From CSSed11-175R1 sp041685735 (GTDB taxonomy: Bacteria > Actinomycetota > Nitriliruptoria > Nitriliruptorales > Nitriliruptoraceae): 64,000 nt of DNA. The notes under the pieces are model-generated. The model saw only the letters and a list, made by a program, of their open reading frames with translations, searched no databases and was not told the origin of the DNA. Position numbers and translations under genes: made by a program. Below, in pieces: positions 1 through 8,621 of the stretch (within the stretch, counting starts at the first letter, position 1; the number at the start of each line of letters is the position of its first letter). The stretch covers positions 62,001-126,000 of the forward strand of contig JAWLFE010000001.1 of assembly GCA_041685735.1 (NCBI GenBank), read 5' to 3'.

Positions 1-7
1 TGACACC

Positions 8-271
8 GTGACCGCGACCTACACGCTGGAGGAGGCGCAGGCGCTGCTGCCCGAGGCCCGACGCCGGATCGCGCAGGCGCAGGCCCTGCTGGCCGACCTC
101 CGGGCGATGCTGCAGGCGCTGCTGGACTTCCCGGCCCGGGCGGTCCTCGACGGCACGGACATCGAGGTGCTCCTGTGCTGGCGGGACGACGAGGACGCGA
201 TCGCCTACTACCACCCGGCCGCGTCCGGCTACCGGGGACGTGAGCCGATCGCGATGCTCGACCGGGTCTGA
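8..271 (+). CDS. DUF2203-family protein, short form
   Basis: Predicted 87-residue cytosolic protein starting at a GTG 8 bases into the window. A helical, Ala/Leu/Arg-rich N-terminus (YTLEEAQALLPEARRRI) is followed by the family's C-terminal pattern, here DFPARAVLDG, VLLCWR and YYHPAASGYRGREPI. DUF2203 proteins are usually around 120 residues, so the central part of the helical region appears shortened. The function of the family is unknown. A TGA at positions 1-3 could be the stop of an upstream gene, but nothing else of it is visible. The gene converges on the M20 peptidase gene, with 25 bases between them. Family assignment is from motif memory only. Confidence 0.75.
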   Translation: MTATYTLEEAQALLPEARRRIAQAQALLADLRAMLQALLDFPARAVLDGTDIEVLLCWRDDEDAIAYYHPAASGYRGREPIAMLDRV

Positions 272-296
272 ACCGGAGGTGGTGACCTGACGTGCC

Positions 297-1454
297 TCAG
301 GCTGGCGTGGACAGGTGGTCGATCAGGCGCCCGATGAAGTCGTCACAGGCGGCCAGCTGGTCGATCTCGATCCACTCGTCGGGAGTGTGCGCCTGTTCGA
401 TGCTGCCGGGTCCGGTCACGACCGTCGACAGGCCGGCGGCCTGGAAGTGCCCGCCGTCCGTTCCGAACGGCACGGTCCGTCCGGGTCCGTCGTACCCGGT
501 CAACGTCCGCGCGAGCGCCTCGGCTGCGCCGTCGGTCTCCGCGGCCAGGGCCCGGGCGGTGGCCAGCGACTCGATCCGTAGATCACCGACGCCGGTCGCG
601 CGGCGCAGCCGGGGCAGCACGTGTTCCTGTGCGTGGGTCTCGATCGCGTCGCGGAGCGCCGTGGAGTCGTCTGCGGGAACGGGCCGGTACTCGAAGGTCA
701 GCTCGGCCCGGCGGGGGACGATGTTGATCGCCTGACCGCCGTCGATCGTGGCGAGGTTGAAGGTGGTGTAGGGCGGGTCGAAGCGCGGGTCGGCGGCGGC
801 TTCCCGGTGGTGGTCGGCCAGGTCGTCGATGAAGGTGGCGAGCCGGGTGAGTGCGGCGATCGCGTTGGCCGCACGCTGCGGCTGGCTGGAGTGGCCGTCG
901 AGCCCGTCGACCACGACCCGGAAGGCACGGACACCCTTGTGTGCGGTGACGACCTCCATGGAGGTCGGTTCCCCGATGATCACGGCGACCGGTCGCGGGT
1001 AGCCGGCCAGCAGGCCCTGGACGGCCGACGGCGCCCCGACCGTGCCGATCTCCTCGTCGTAGGTGAGCGCGAACAGCAGCGGGCGGTCCAGCGACGCACC
1101 GGCCATGCGGGGCAGGGCCGCGAGCGCGGACGCCAGGAACCCCTTCATGTCGCTCGTCCCACGACCGTAGAAGCGTCCGTCGGCCTCCGTGAGCGTGAAC
1201 GGGTCCCGTGACCACGGTTGTCCCTCGACCGGCACACAGTCGAGGTGGCCGCTGAGCACGACGCCGCCCGGGCGCTCGGGACCGACGCGGGCCAACAGGT
1301 TCGCCTGGGCGCCGTCCGGGCTCAGGACCCGGCTGTGCGGGATGTCGTGCGCGTCGAAGAGGCGCTCGATGTACGCCACGAGGTGCAGGTTCGAGGTCCG
1401 ACTGGTGGTGTCCAGACCCACCAGGTCGGCCAGGAGTTCGTGGGTGCGACTCAC
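297..1454 (-). CDS. argE: Acetylornithine deacetylase (M20 metallopeptidase)
   Basis: Predicted 385-residue zinc hydrolase of the ArgE/DapE family that removes the acetyl group of N-acetylornithine in arginine synthesis. Metal ligands are visible in order: SGHLD (His70, Asp72), GRGTSDMKG (Asp102), DEE (Glu134/135) and GEPT (Glu162). A GHSS motif lies at the dimerisation lid (about 187-190). The wording around GHLDCVPVEGQPWSRDPF and YGRGTSDMKGF is closest to ArgE rather than DapE. The GTG start was chosen because it overlaps the stop of the upstream RNase gene by 4 bases (GTGA), indicating translational coupling. A longer open frame upstream runs inside the RNase gene and is not coding. Substrate could be another N-acyl amino acid. 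Confidence 0.85.
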   Translation of the reverse strand: MSRTHELLADLVGLDTTSRTSNLHLVAYIERLFDAHDIPHSRVLSPDGAQANLLARVGPERPGGVVLSGHLDCVPVEGQPWSRDPFTLTEADGRFYGRGTSDMKGFLASALAALPRMAGASLDRPLLFALTYDEEIGTVGAPSAVQGLLAGYPRPVAVIIGEPTSMEVVTAHKGVRAFRVVVDGLDGHSSQPQRAANAIAALTRLATFIDDLADHHREAAADPRFDPPYTTFNLATIDGGQAINIVPRRAELTFEYRPVPADDSTALRDAIETHAQEHVLPRLRRATGVGDLRIESLATARALAAETDGAAEALARTLTGYDGPGRTVPFGTDGGHFQAAGLSTVVTGPGSIEQAHTPDEWIEIDQLAACDDFIGRLIDHLSTPA

Positions 1455-3571
1455 GCTGGGCCGCTGGCTGGTGCACCCAGTCGCCAGGTCGTGCGCCCGG
1501 TGTTGTCCAGGCCGACGAAGCGCACCGTGATCCGTGAGCCGACCCGCCAGGGTCCCGAGGTGGTGTCGAGCCCGTGGTCGTCGATCTGCAGCGAACCGCG
1601 CTCGCGGTCCGGGAGTCCGAGCGCCCGTTCGGCGGTCACGAAGGCACCGATCCCCAACCGGGGGAGCCGGATCTTCAGCCCGTTGACGGTCACGCCGGTC
1701 ACGGTGGCGGGTTCGGGTTCCCCGAGGAACCCGCGATCGAGCAGGATGGCCCACAGGTCGCCGCGCTCGCGGGCCTGGAGGAAGTTCATCGCGCCGGAGC
1801 GGGCATCGAGCCAGCCCGCCAGCGCGGCCAGGTCATCACCCGTGTAGGGCAGGGCCTCACCGGCGACGGCCGCGCGCAGCTGCCGATGGACCACGAGGTC
1901 GGCGTACCGACGGATCGGCGAGGTGAAGTGGGTGTAGGCCCCGGACGCCAGTCCGCGGTGGTGCTTCGGGTCGGGATCGTAGGTCGCGCGGGCGGTGGAA
2001 CCGGTGGCCACGGCCACCAGCAGGTCGCGGTCCGCGGTCCGGCCCTCGGCGGTCAGACGATCGATCTCGGCGAGGAGTTGGCCGCTGACGACGTCCGCCT
2101 CGCTGTCCGGGTCGGCCAGTGCCGGCACGTTCGCGCCGGCGAGTTCGACGGCGGCCTGCAGCCGTTCCAGGCGATCGGGGTCCAGGCCCTGGTGGGCCCG
2201 GTAGAGGGCCGGGACGTCGTTGGCGACGAGGTAGCTGGCCACCGACTCGTTGGCGGCGACCATGAGGCGTTCGATCAACCGGTAGCCGCGGGCATCCGGT
2301 TCGGCGCCGACGGCCTGCAGGCGGCCGTCGACCAGTGCCGGGGTGACCTCGGCGTCGGCGAAGAGCTCCTCGAAGGTCGCCCGTCCGTCTCGCTCGACGC
2401 CCAGGCGGCGGGAGGCCTCCAGGGCGGCGTCGAGCACGGTCCGTGTCACCTCGGCCTGCTCGCCCGCTTCGGCGATGACCGGGTCGTGATCCCCGTCCAA
2501 CCACCGCTCGACGGCCCCGTAGGTCAGGCGCGCGCGGGACTCGATCAGCGCGGTCTCGACGTCCACGTTGCTGATGGAGCCGTCGGCTGCGACGTCGAAC
2601 CGCACGCTGATGACGTGCCGGTACTCGTTGGGCAACAGCGACAGCGACCCCTCCGACAGCGCCGGATCGAGCATGGGGGCGTTGGCGCCGACAGCGAGGT
2701 AGGCGGTGGAGGCGACGGTGCGCGCATAGAGGTCGGCGTCGGAATCGATCCCGACGGTCCCGGCCACGTCGGCGATGTGGATGGCGACGTGCACGGGGCT
2801 TGCCGCATCGCCGTCCCACGTCGCCGCGACGGCATCGTCCAGGTCGCGGGTCTCGGCGGAGTCGATCGTGAGGCACGGCTCGTCGCGGCGATCGAGCGGT
2901 CCCAGTTCTGCGCCGGGGATCCGACCGGTCACATCCAACCCGGCCGCAGCACCGCGACCCCCACCGGCCAGGAGGCCGACGACCCGTGTGTGCGTGATCG
3001 CTGCGGCGGACGGCTCGAGTCCAGCCGCCGCGGCGCCCCCGGGGATGAGCTCCGGTGCCGCCCGGCCGAGCGCCACCACCGCCGAGATGGCGCGGACGGC
3101 CTGTGGTGAGCCCGCGATGTACGGACCGGCCACGAGCGCCCGGCCCAGGGGGGCACCGTCGTCGTCCTCGGCGCGCAGGACCACGATGATGCGGCCGATC
3201 GCCCCCATGAGCGGGCGGGCCATCGACTCGTCCAGCCGGATCCACCCGGACCCGATCCCGCCGTCCGGGTCGAGCACCAGACGTCCCGGTCCCTGCTGCA
3301 CCGTGCCGACGAGCATGCGGCGTGGTCGCTCGACGATGGTGATCGAGGTGGCGGTCAGGCCCTTGTTGTCAGCGGTGATCTCCGCCTCGACCAGGTCGTC
3401 CGCGATGATGCCCTTCGCCAACGGGGGAGGCACGAACGCGGAGTCCCCGGTCACGGCCGGACCGTCGGTGCGTTCGACGGTGATCTCGGTCGGGGACAGG
3501 CCATCGGCGGCGACGAGGTGGAGGAAGCCGAAGCCGCGAGGGTTCGGACGGAAGCGGGCACGGACGGGCAC
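1451..3571 (-). CDS. RNase R/RNase II-family 3'-5' exoribonuclease
   Basis: Predicted 706-residue processive exoribonuclease that degrades RNA from the 3' end. The N-terminus begins directly with a cold-shock-like OB fold (RFRPNPRGFGFLHL, residues 7-20), lacking the helix-turn-helix extension of Escherichia coli RNase R. The RNB catalytic domain covers about 225-560, with the metal-binding acidic cluster in TIDSAETRDLDDAV (Asp237, Asp243, Asp245, Asp246). HHRGLASGAYTHFTSPIRRYADL is the conserved late RNB motif. A C-terminal S1-like segment follows. The GTG start has only a weak Shine-Dalgarno. The gene is coupled to the ArgE-like gene downstream. Confidence 0.88.
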   Translation of the reverse strand: MPVRARFRPNPRGFGFLHLVAADGLSPTEITVERTDGPAVTGDSAFVPPPLAKGIIADDLVEAEITADNKGLTATSITIVERPRRMLVGTVQQGPGRLVLDPDGGIGSGWIRLDESMARPLMGAIGRIIVVLRAEDDDGAPLGRALVAGPYIAGSPQAVRAISAVVALGRAAPELIPGGAAAAGLEPSAAAITHTRVVGLLAGGGRGAAAGLDVTGRIPGAELGPLDRRDEPCLTIDSAETRDLDDAVAATWDGDAASPVHVAIHIADVAGTVGIDSDADLYARTVASTAYLAVGANAPMLDPALSEGSLSLLPNEYRHVISVRFDVAADGSISNVDVETALIESRARLTYGAVERWLDGDHDPVIAEAGEQAEVTRTVLDAALEASRRLGVERDGRATFEELFADAEVTPALVDGRLQAVGAEPDARGYRLIERLMVAANESVASYLVANDVPALYRAHQGLDPDRLERLQAAVELAGANVPALADPDSEADVVSGQLLAEIDRLTAEGRTADRDLLVAVATGSTARATYDPDPKHHRGLASGAYTHFTSPIRRYADLVVHRQLRAAVAGEALPYTGDDLAALAGWLDARSGAMNFLQARERGDLWAILLDRGFLGEPEPATVTGVTVNGLKIRLPRLGIGAFVTAERALGLPDRERGSLQIDDHGLDTTSGPWRVGSRITVRFVGLDNTGRTTWRLGAPASGPA

Positions 3572-3606
3572 GGGAAGCTCGGTGTGGTGAGGTGATGGGA
3601 GGGTCG

Positions 3607-3624
3607 GTGGGCAGAGAAGCCCAC
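3607..3624 (-). terminator. Possible weak hairpin terminator
   Basis: A 6-bp perfect stem (GTGGGC/GCCCAC) with a 6-base loop lies between the 3719-4543 gene and the RNase gene, both on the minus strand. There is no T-run, so function as a terminator is tentative. Confidence 0.3.
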
Positions 3625-3718
3625 GGGCACCGGATCCGCGTCACGAGCCGGGGACGGCCCGGCGACGGGGACACGGCCATGGCGGTCGGCCACGGGTCGG
3701 TGGTCGCAGGGACCCGGG

Positions 3719-4543
3719 TCAGCCGACGCCGCGCGCCGCAGATCGCAGTGCGGCCCGCAGGCTAGCCGCCAGAGCGGACCGCTCGCCGAGGTCGGCGGGA
3801 TCGTGGGTGACGACCGCGTCGAGGACGTCGGGATCGGCCTCGGGCGAGGTGAAGCGCAGGCACGCGCCGATGACCCGACCGTCGGCGGTCGCGGCGGCGA
3901 CCCGCCGGTGGAGGATGCCGGAGGCGTCCCGCGCGTCGGTGAACGCGACCAGGGCGAGGTGCCAGGGGCGGATCGGCAGCGTGAGCACCGCGGACGCCAG
4001 GTCAGTGGCGGCGACGGTGATCAGTTCCCAGCCGATCAGGACCGGTGCGTCGAACATGCCATCGTCGTCCGCGTGCCAGACGATGTCGGCCGCATCGGGG
4101 ATGCCGGGCTCGTCGCCCTGCTGCCGGTACCACGGGGGCTCCAGCGCTGGCAGCGGGAGGTCAGCGTCCTCGGTGGATCCGTCGCCACCGGGTGGCCGCA
4201 GATCGAGTTCGAGGTCGATCGGCGCACCGAGCTCGTCACCGATGTCCTGGTCCACCTCCAGATCGGGATCGAGGTCGATCTCCAGGTCCAGGTCCGCGCC
4301 CTGCGGCAGGCCCATCACCTCGATGGAGGCCCGGTCGAGTTCGGCGATCGCGTCGATGCCGGCGGGACGGTGACGGTCCTCATCGACCGCCAGCTCCGCC
4401 TGCGTCAACACCGCGTCCAACAGCTTGGTCGGGCTGACGGACGTGAGCAGGTCGACCGCGCGGGCGGCGTCACCCTCGGCGGCGCGCCGCAGGAGCAGGT
4501 CGGCGGAGAGGGGCGGATCGTCGTCCAGCGGGCGATCGGGCAC
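3719..4543 (-). CDS. Hypothetical acidic protein
   Basis: 274 residues and not recognised. The N-terminal 70 residues look helical (LSADLLLRRAAEGDAARAVDLL). Residues about 80-125 are very acidic and low in complexity, with repeated D/E-L-D patterns (LDLEIDLDPDLEVDQD). The C-terminal half (about 145-270) looks like a folded alpha/beta domain with hydrophobic strands (WELITVAATDLASAVLTLPIRPWHLALVAF). No signal peptide or membrane segment is apparent. The GTG start is preceded by AGGAG at a good distance. It sits between a J-domain protein gene and the RNase gene on the same strand. Conservation of the C-terminal domain would decide whether it has a function. Confidence 0.6.
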   Translation of the reverse strand: MPDRPLDDDPPLSADLLLRRAAEGDAARAVDLLTSVSPTKLLDAVLTQAELAVDEDRHRPAGIDAIAELDRASIEVMGLPQGADLDLEIDLDPDLEVDQDIGDELGAPIDLELDLRPPGGDGSTEDADLPLPALEPPWYRQQGDEPGIPDAADIVWHADDDGMFDAPVLIGWELITVAATDLASAVLTLPIRPWHLALVAFTDARDASGILHRRVAAATADGRVIGACLRFTSPEADPDVLDAVVTHDPADLGERSALAASLRAALRSAARGVG

Positions 4544-4646
4544 GCGGTGCTCCTGGGGCCGTGGTGGGTGCAGCCTGCCTGAAGCGGGCGCGAAGTCCGA
4601 GCACCCTCGACCTGCCCGGGGCGTGACCTCGCTCCCGCGGGGGCGA

Positions 4647-5378
4647 TCAGGGCGGTCCGTCGGTGAGGCGCCAGGCGGGAAGCTGCCAGTCGAGGCCGTC
4701 GAGCAACGCGTCCGTGCGGTCGATGGCGCGCACGATGGTCGAGCGGGGATCCGCGCCGGGTGTCAGGCTCGACCGCAGCAGGATGCTCGACGACCCGCGG
4801 ATACGGGCCCAGTGGCCGAGGAGGGCGGCCTTCTGGAGCGCGCGGCGACTGCGCCGGTTCCACGCCCGCAGTTCGATGGTCAGCACCGGCCGACCCCGGT
4901 CGTCCACCGCCGGGAACAGGCGCAACGTGCAGGTCATGTTGCCGGCGAGGTGCGGTGCGACGGCGTTCAGCCGGGATCCCGGTGAGTGGCTGGTCGCGGT
5001 GACCTCGGTGACGGCGGTGCCCTCCGGAGCGAGCAGCGCGACCGCGAGCAGGTCACGTGACAGCGGCGTTCCGGGTGTTGGCGCCGGCACCGTCCAATCG
5101 ATGCTCGCGTGGTCCGCGACATCCGCCGCGTCGGGGCCGGGCGCGGGTGGTCGGGAAGGTCGACCGCGGGCGACCGACGGTGTGCGTGTCTCGCCCTCGG
5201 TGTCGCGCAGACACTCGAACGCCTGCTGCAGTTCGTGGAACAGCTCCGGGTCACCGCCGTGGTCGGGATGGTGTTCCCGCGCCAGCCGCCGGTAGGCGCG
5301 CTTGACATCGGCCGCGTCCGCCGTGGATGCCAGCGCGAGCACGCGCAGGGCCTCGTCGCGACGCAGCGGATCGGACAC
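4647..5378 (-). CDS. J-domain protein with unknown C-terminal domain
   Basis: Predicted 243-residue protein. Residues about 6-60 form a J domain with the diagnostic HPD (37-39) in RRLAREHHPDHGGDPELF, which stimulates Hsp70 ATPase. There is no Gly/Phe region or zinc-finger block, so it is not DnaJ itself. A Pro/Ala-rich linker (about 63-90) leads to a C-terminal domain of about 150 residues that I do not recognise. The GTG start immediately before SDPLRRDEA is the first plausible start giving an intact J domain; upstream frame is Arg/Ser-rich and non-coding in character. It is divergent from the SCO6745-family gene. A specialised co-chaperone is inferred. Confidence 0.75.
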   Translation of the reverse strand: MSDPLRRDEALRVLALASTADAADVKRAYRRLAREHHPDHGGDPELFHELQQAFECLRDTEGETRTPSVARGRPSRPPAPGPDAADVADHASIDWTVPAPTPGTPLSRDLLAVALLAPEGTAVTEVTATSHSPGSRLNAVAPHLAGNMTCTLRLFPAVDDRGRPVLTIELRAWNRRSRRALQKAALLGHWARIRGSSSILLRSSLTPGADPRSTIVRAIDRTDALLDGLDWQLPAWRLTDGPP

Positions 5379-5488
5379 GGCGGCAACCTCATGGCGGTGG
5401 CGGTCTGATGGTCCAGCGGTTCGGCGGTCGGCCGGGACGGTCGGTCCGCCCGACCGCCCCTGACGATGGTCGCAGAGGGTAGGTCGCC

Positions 5489-5494
5489 TACGGT
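5489..5494 (+). promoter_or_regulatory. -10-like TACGGT element
   Basis: TACGGT lies 57 bases upstream of the GTG start of the SCO6745-family gene in the divergent intergenic region 5379-5551. No convincing -35 is visible. The same hexamer recurs upstream of several genes in the window. Confidence 0.3.
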
Positions 5495-5551
5495 CCGGTG
5501 CCACCGGGTGGTCGGGATGGCCGGTCGTCCGGGAGATCCGCAGGAGTCGCC

Positions 5552-6457
5552 GTGACCATCGCCGAACCGCCGTACCAGCACGCTCCCGAGGCCCGGGAGT
5601 TGGCCCGTCGTCTGTGGCAGTCGCTCGAGGTCGTGCACACCCCGGTGTACTTCTCGAGCGACGTGGCCGACGCGTGCCGGACCATCGGCCTGCGCGACCG
5701 CATGATGAGCTACACCGCGATGCGGACCGCACCCCTCGGTGTCCTCCCGGCCGAGGTGGTGACGGCCGTGCTCTACGGCTTCTCACCTCGGCTCGTGGCC
5801 TACGGTGTGCAGGCGGCCTGGGAGGTGACCACGCCGGACGCGGCGCTCGAGATGACCCAGGGCGCGGCGACCGGTCTGCTCACCGATCTGTTCGCCGGCC
5901 TCGAGCCCGAGGTGGCGCGCGCCGCTGAGCTCGCGCGGGAGGTCGCGCTGCTGCACCCGATCCTCGGTCGACCGCTCGGGGCCGCCTGGGCGAGCGTTGC
6001 CTGGGGTGACGATCCGACCCTGGTCCTGTGGCAGGCGGCGACGCGCATCCGTGAGTCGCGCGGCGACGGCCACCTGGCCCAACTGGTCGCTGCCGACCTC
6101 GATGGGGTGGGTTCGCACCTCACGCTGGCCGGCGACAGCCAGAAGCTGCGCGAGCGGTACTCGGGGATGCGCGGGTGGACCGATCCCGAGTGGGATGCCG
6201 GGGTCGCGCGACTGCGTGATCGCGAGATCCTGGATGACGATGGGGGGCTGACCGACGCCGGGACGGCGTTGCGAGAGCACATCGAACAGGCCACCGACGA
6301 CGTGTCCGCCGCGCCCTGGCAGCTGCTGGGTGCCGACGCGGCCGAGCAGCTGCACGCATCGCTGCGCCCGCTCGTCGAACGCGTCGCCGCCGCGCAGATC
6401 GTGCCGCGCCTGTTGACGCGTCGGGTCCTCGGCGATGCACATCCCGAGCGCCGGTGA
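5552..6457 (+). CDS. SCO6745-family protein
   Basis: Predicted 301-residue cytosolic, mostly helical protein of an actinobacterial family with no established function. Recognisable family wording includes ARRLWQSLEVVHTPVYFSSD, GLRDRMMSYTAMRTAPLG and EVVTAVLYGFSPRLV in the first 100 residues. The C-terminal third (LRDREILDDDGGLTDAGTALREHIE) resembles a winged-helix end where 'new residents' of the protein form a short wing. The GTG start is chosen because AGGAG lies 6 bases upstream. It is followed convergently by the deacetylase gene 27 bases away. DNA or ligand binding is speculation. Confidence 0.75.
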   Translation: MTIAEPPYQHAPEARELARRLWQSLEVVHTPVYFSSDVADACRTIGLRDRMMSYTAMRTAPLGVLPAEVVTAVLYGFSPRLVAYGVQAAWEVTTPDAALEMTQGAATGLLTDLFAGLEPEVARAAELAREVALLHPILGRPLGAAWASVAWGDDPTLVLWQAATRIRESRGDGHLAQLVAADLDGVGSHLTLAGDSQKLRERYSGMRGWTDPEWDAGVARLRDREILDDDGGLTDAGTALREHIEQATDDVSAAPWQLLGADAAEQLHASLRPLVERVAAAQIVPRLLTRRVLGDAHPERR

Positions 6458-6484
6458 CCCGGTGCCGCGGGCTTCTCGGCGCCG

Positions 6485-7564
6485 CTAGCCGGCCGAGGGG
6501 CCGTCCGGAGCCAGCACGCCGCGCAGCAGCGTGGTCGCCATCGCACCGAGGTGCTCGACGGCGTACCCGCCCTCCTGGAGCAGGAGGGTGGGACGACCGA
6601 GCTGTCCGATCCGTCGGCCGATCGATCCGAGACCGTCGAGCGTGACGGCGAGTGAGCCGATCGGGTCGTGCTCCGAGGTGTCGAGACCGAGGGACACCAC
6701 CACCACCGCGGGATCGAAGTCGTCGATCGCCTCCAGCCCGACCAGCAACGTCCGGAGGTAGTCGTCGTCTGCGGTGCCGCGTCCGAGGGGGAGGTTGCGG
6801 GTCCGACCGCGCCCCGGGCCGTCGCCGACCTCGTCGGCGAAGCCCGAGAAGTAGGGGTACTCGTGGTGGGGGTCGCCGTGCAGAGACACGTAGAGTACGT
6901 CGGGATCACGCCAGAACAGGTCCTGGGTCCCGTTGCCGTGGTGCACGTCGATGTCCAGCACCGCCACCCGGCCACCGTCCGTCAGCCGGCGTGCGGCCGC
7001 GGCGGCGTGGTTGAAGAAGCAGAACCCCCCGAAGTAGTCGTAGCCGGCGTGGTGGCCCGGGGGACGGGTCATGCCGTAGGCGACCGGGGCACCATCGGCC
7101 ACCAGGTCTGCGGCGGTCAGCGCCACGTCGACCGCCGACCGCGCGGCACGGTAGGACCCGGCCACGACCGGCGTGGCGGTGTCGAAACACCACCAGCCGG
7201 CCTGTGCCCGAGGCGATACCGACCGGGTCCCGCCGCCGGCCCAGCGGGGGGAGCGGAACGTATCCGGGATCATCACCTCGGGACCGCCGTCGCGTCGCCA
7301 CGCGTCGTAGCCGTCCTGGAGGAAGCGGATCATGTCGGGATCGTGCACGGCGCGCAGGTGTGATCCGTCGTGCGGCACGGCTCCGACCGTCGGCCAGCCG
7401 GCACCGCGCACGGCGGCCGCGATCACGTCCAGACGTTCCGGGCGTTCGTAGACCGGAGCGATCGCCTGGCCCGCGTTGAGTTCGAAGGCGGGGTCGTGAC
7501 CCTGGTGCTCCTCGCTGAGCACGATCGGGAGCGACAGCGTCTCGTCGCTCGATCGGTCGGTCAC
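6485..7564 (-). CDS. Histone deacetylase-family (acetylpolyamine amidohydrolase-like) protein
   Basis: Predicted 359-residue zinc deacetylase of the arginase/deacetylase fold. The active-site pieces are present: RPPGHHAG (His171/His172), DIDVHHGNGTQ (zinc ligands Asp206 and His208), GLDTSEHD (Asp295) and LQEGGY near the C-terminus. The fold acts on acetyl-lysine, acetylpolyamines or similar amides; bacterial members with this wording are often acetylpolyamine amidohydrolases or acetoin-utilisation proteins, so the true substrate is open. The GTG start overlaps the stop of the upstream membrane-protein gene by 4 bases, which supports an operon with the two upstream genes. Confidence 0.85.
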   Translation of the reverse strand: MTDRSSDETLSLPIVLSEEHQGHDPAFELNAGQAIAPVYERPERLDVIAAAVRGAGWPTVGAVPHDGSHLRAVHDPDMIRFLQDGYDAWRRDGGPEVMIPDTFRSPRWAGGGTRSVSPRAQAGWWCFDTATPVVAGSYRAARSAVDVALTAADLVADGAPVAYGMTRPPGHHAGYDYFGGFCFFNHAAAAARRLTDGGRVAVLDIDVHHGNGTQDLFWRDPDVLYVSLHGDPHHEYPYFSGFADEVGDGPGRGRTRNLPLGRGTADDDYLRTLLVGLEAIDDFDPAVVVVSLGLDTSEHDPIGSLAVTLDGLGSIGRRIGQLGRPTLLLQEGGYAVEHLGAMATTLLRGVLAPDGPSAG

Positions 7565-8046
7565 GCCGGTGCGTCCCAGACGTCCTCGTCGCCGGCCATC
7601 CGTTGCCGGACCGCGACGACCGCGCCACCGACCGCGGCGATGAGCGCGACCACCGCCGTCACCTTGCCGACCCGCCCGCCGGAGCTGTCCGGCACGACCT
7701 CATCCGGTTCCAGGTCGAGTCGTGCGAGCTCGCGTGCGAGCGCGACGGCCTGGACGCGCACCGCCTCCTCCTCGGCCTTGCGTTTGCCCCGGCTGCGTAG
7801 GACGAGGCCACCGGCGCCAAGGACCAGGGTGGCGATCCCGGCAGCCGCGCCGATCTGCTTGGTCGGGCCGGACAGCTCGGAGGGCTCCGGGATCCGTCCG
7901 CGGAGCGCGTCGATGTCACGGGTGAGCGCACCGCGGATCTCGGTGATCTGGGTGGCCGCCTCCGCAGGGGTGGACGCCGGCTCCCCGGCACGTGCCTCCA
8001 GCGCGGCGCTGAGTTCGGCCTTGGCGTCGTCGACTGGATCGTTCAT
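7561..8046 (-). CDS. DUF3618-like membrane protein
   Basis: Predicted 161-residue protein with a soluble helical N-terminus containing a DUF3618-like stretch (QITEIRGALTRDIDALRGRIP, about 40-60), then two membrane segments at about 68-84 and 127-146 separated by a charged, coiled-coil-like region (RKAEEEAVRVQAVALARELARL). DUF3618 proteins are commonly encoded next to a holin-X-type membrane protein in actinobacteria, as here. The ATG start overlaps the stop of that gene by 4 bases (ATGA). Its role is unknown; a cell-envelope stress function is only inferred from the usual context. Confidence 0.65.
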   Translation of the reverse strand: MNDPVDDAKAELSAALEARAGEPASTPAEAATQITEIRGALTRDIDALRGRIPEPSELSGPTKQIGAAAGIATLVLGAGGLVLRSRGKRKAEEEAVRVQAVALARELARLDLEPDEVVPDSSGGRVGKVTAVVALIAAVGGAVVAVRQRMAGDEDVWDAPA

Positions 8047-8489
8047 CGCTGCACCTGTCCCTTCGCCCAGTCACGGGTCTCTTCGACGGAGGCCTTGGTC
8101 CGGGGGAACGGGGGCCGTTTCAGCAGCTTGACGGCGATCAGCAGCGCGATCGCGACGACCAACGTGTAGACCACCGTCACGATCAACCACGCGAGCCACT
8201 CGGCTAGGACCAGGGTCAGCGCCGCGGCCGCTGTGACGCCGATGAACGCGAGCACGAACAGGCCGAAGATCGCGCCGACGACGGCGAGCCCGAGCGCGAT
8301 CGCCTTGTCGCGGACCACCTCCTGGAGTTCGAGCTTCGCGAGCTCGATCTCCTTCTTGGCCAGCGCCTGGCCGTTGGCGACCAGCGAGGTCAGCACCTCG
8401 GAGGTGGACCGCTCATCACCTGGTCGGTGGTCGGTTCCTTGGGGTGGGGTCCCGGTTGGCGGGACCCCATCAGACGGGGCGGTGGACAC
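8043..8489 (-). CDS. Phage holin-family (holin-X type) membrane protein
   Basis: Predicted 148-residue membrane protein. A disordered N-terminus is followed by the family helix (LTSLVANGQALAKKEIELAKLELQEVV, about 33-60) and two adjacent hydrophobic segments at about 66-90 and 97-121, ending in a short basic tail. Despite the name, these actinobacterial proteins are chromosomal and not known to be holins. The GTG start is preceded by GAGGAG. It is the first gene of a three-gene minus-strand operon running into the deacetylase gene. Confidence 0.75.
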   Translation of the reverse strand: MSTAPSDGVPPTGTPPQGTDHRPGDERSTSEVLTSLVANGQALAKKEIELAKLELQEVVRDKAIALGLAVVGAIFGLFVLAFIGVTAAAALTLVLAEWLAWLIVTVVYTLVVAIALLIAVKLLKRPPFPRTKASVEETRDWAKGQVQR

Positions 8490-8591
8490 GGTGACTCCTC
8501 ACGGCGACTCGCTGAGGTTCGTGCAGACGGCCGGCGACCGCAACTCTAGGGGCATCGACCGGTGGTGGGTCCACACCCGACCGGGTGGACG

Positions 8592-8604
8592 TGACCGGTA
8601 CGCT
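8592..8604 (+). promoter_or_regulatory. Putative hrcA promoter -10 region
   Basis: TGACCGGTACGCT, containing a TANNNT-type -10 (TACGCT, 8599-8604), is repeated exactly upstream of phoH at 12718-12730. No CIRCE inverted repeat is visible upstream of hrcA or dnaJ. Confidence 0.35.
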
Positions 8605-8621
8605 CAGAGGTCTCGACGAAG

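Noticed and set aside
8043..8489. Prophage remnant suggested by the holin-family name
   Set aside because: No other phage genes are present. The DUF3618-like partner and codon usage are those of a chromosomal actinobacterial gene pair.
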